Below, in pieces: positions 4,816-5,303 of a DNA stretch of 5,303 nucleotides (position 1 is the stretch's first letter; each line of letters opens with the position of its first letter). The DNA is taken from assembly GCA_937124495.1 (NCBI GenBank), contig CAKZKZ010000546.1:1-5303 (forward strand), given 5' to 3'. Source of the stretch: an uncultured Dokdonia sp. Its GTDB lineage: Bacteria; Bacteroidota; Bacteroidia; Flavobacteriales; Flavobacteriaceae. Both the position numbers and the translations under genes were made by a program. The notes under the pieces are model-generated. The model had not been told where the DNA came from, searched no databases, and saw only the letters and a program-made list of their open reading frames with translations.

Positions 4816-5303
4816 TCATTTCTCAATTCTAAAACGCAAGCCTAGATAAGGATAAACTGACTGTGCATTATTAAAAAACGACTGCACTTGAGACGGAGCT
4901 TCAATACGTGTGAAATCAAAATAATTTTTAGCTCCTAAAGAAATATACATCCAATCAAAAACAGCATAATAAAGCGCTACTTCTGCAGCGACAAAGACCC
5001 CATCATCTCTAAATTTTTCATCTTCTATAGTACTACCTATTTTCAAATACCCAAGATGTAATGATGGCACAAAGCTTAATTTATCTATAATGTCTAATGG
5101 ATATCCTATCCCTGCAGAAACTCTTGTAAAAACAGAGGATCTAATGTTTCCTATCAAATCTGGTCTCACAACATCTCCAGAAGCAATATTTACATCAAAA
5201 TGTAACGTTGTATTATAAAAAAATGTAGTAGCTATACCAAGGTCTACTGTGCCACTTACATCATATCCTTCACTTATAAAATTATCTCCATAAAATAACG
5301 ATT
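4816..5303 (-). CDS. Probable outer-membrane beta-barrel protein, C-terminal part, cut by window edge
   Basis: The frame is open from the right edge to the TGA at 4818-4816 and shows 161 residues. The apparent GTG start at 5169 is internal: the 44 residues before it (RYFYGDNFISEGYDVSG..., then LHFDVNIASGDV) continue the same pattern without a stop. The true start lies beyond 5303. Strand-like alternation with aromatic residues runs throughout: GTVDLGIATTFFY, SVFTRVSAGIGYP, LSFVPSLHLGYLKIG, GVFVAAEVALYYAVF, WMYISLGAKNYFDF, VYPYLGLRFRIEK. Turns are rich in Asp and Asn. This fits a barrel of the outer membrane, though the end (FRIEK) lacks the usual terminal Phe. I cannot name the family. It lies 122 bp upstream of the barrel pair on the same strand and may be expressed separately. 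Confidence 0.72.
   Translation of the reverse strand, partial: SLFYGDNFISEGYDVSGTVDLGIATTFFYNTTLHFDVNIASGDVVRPDLIGNIRSSVFTRVSAGIGYPLDIIDKLSFVPSLHLGYLKIGSTIEDEKFRDDGVFVAAEVALYYAVFDWMYISLGAKNYFDFTRIEAPSQVQSFFNNAQSVYPYLGLRFRIEK

Overview
The window looks like a chromosomal segment from an AT-rich member of the Bacteroidota, most likely a marine Flavobacteriaceae. Four things point there: a type IX secretion (T9SS) type A sorting domain; signal peptides ending in Ala-Gln; a TAnnTTTG-type promoter with no Shine-Dalgarno sequences; and an HU/CCDC81-type DNA-binding domain fused to a SPOR domain. The genus cannot be fixed from the sequence. Three copies of the palindrome GCTTTCGCGAAAGC suggest a lineage in which this motif is abundant.

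Layout. The left edge holds the N-terminal third of dprA on the minus strand, cut by the window. It diverges across about 210 bp from a plus-strand gene for a membrane protein with HU-like domains on one side of a single membrane span and a SPOR domain on the other. Next on the plus strand is a hotdog acyl-CoA thioesterase with its own promoter and a strong Rho-independent terminator. A secreted six-bladed beta-propeller with a T9SS sorting tail follows, also on the plus strand. It converges on a minus-strand pair of small outer-membrane beta-barrel genes separated by 6 bp. Beyond a 122-bp gap, a third minus-strand gene, probably another beta-barrel protein, runs off the right edge.

How the genes fit together. 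The left half is housekeeping: DNA uptake and recombination (DprA), a possible nucleoid-to-cell-wall tether (HU-SPOR) and acyl-CoA turnover. The right half is cell envelope: one protein exported through T9SS and three probable outer-membrane barrels. No defence island, mobile element, CRISPR array, tRNA or rRNA is visible, and no gap between genes exceeds 300 bp. The most unusual signal is the recurring palindrome. It occurs once in frame inside dprA (encoding Ala-Phe-Ala-Lys-Ala), once after the thioesterase terminator, and once as a perfect 20-bp palindrome between the two convergent transcription units. I see no convincing new multi-gene system.
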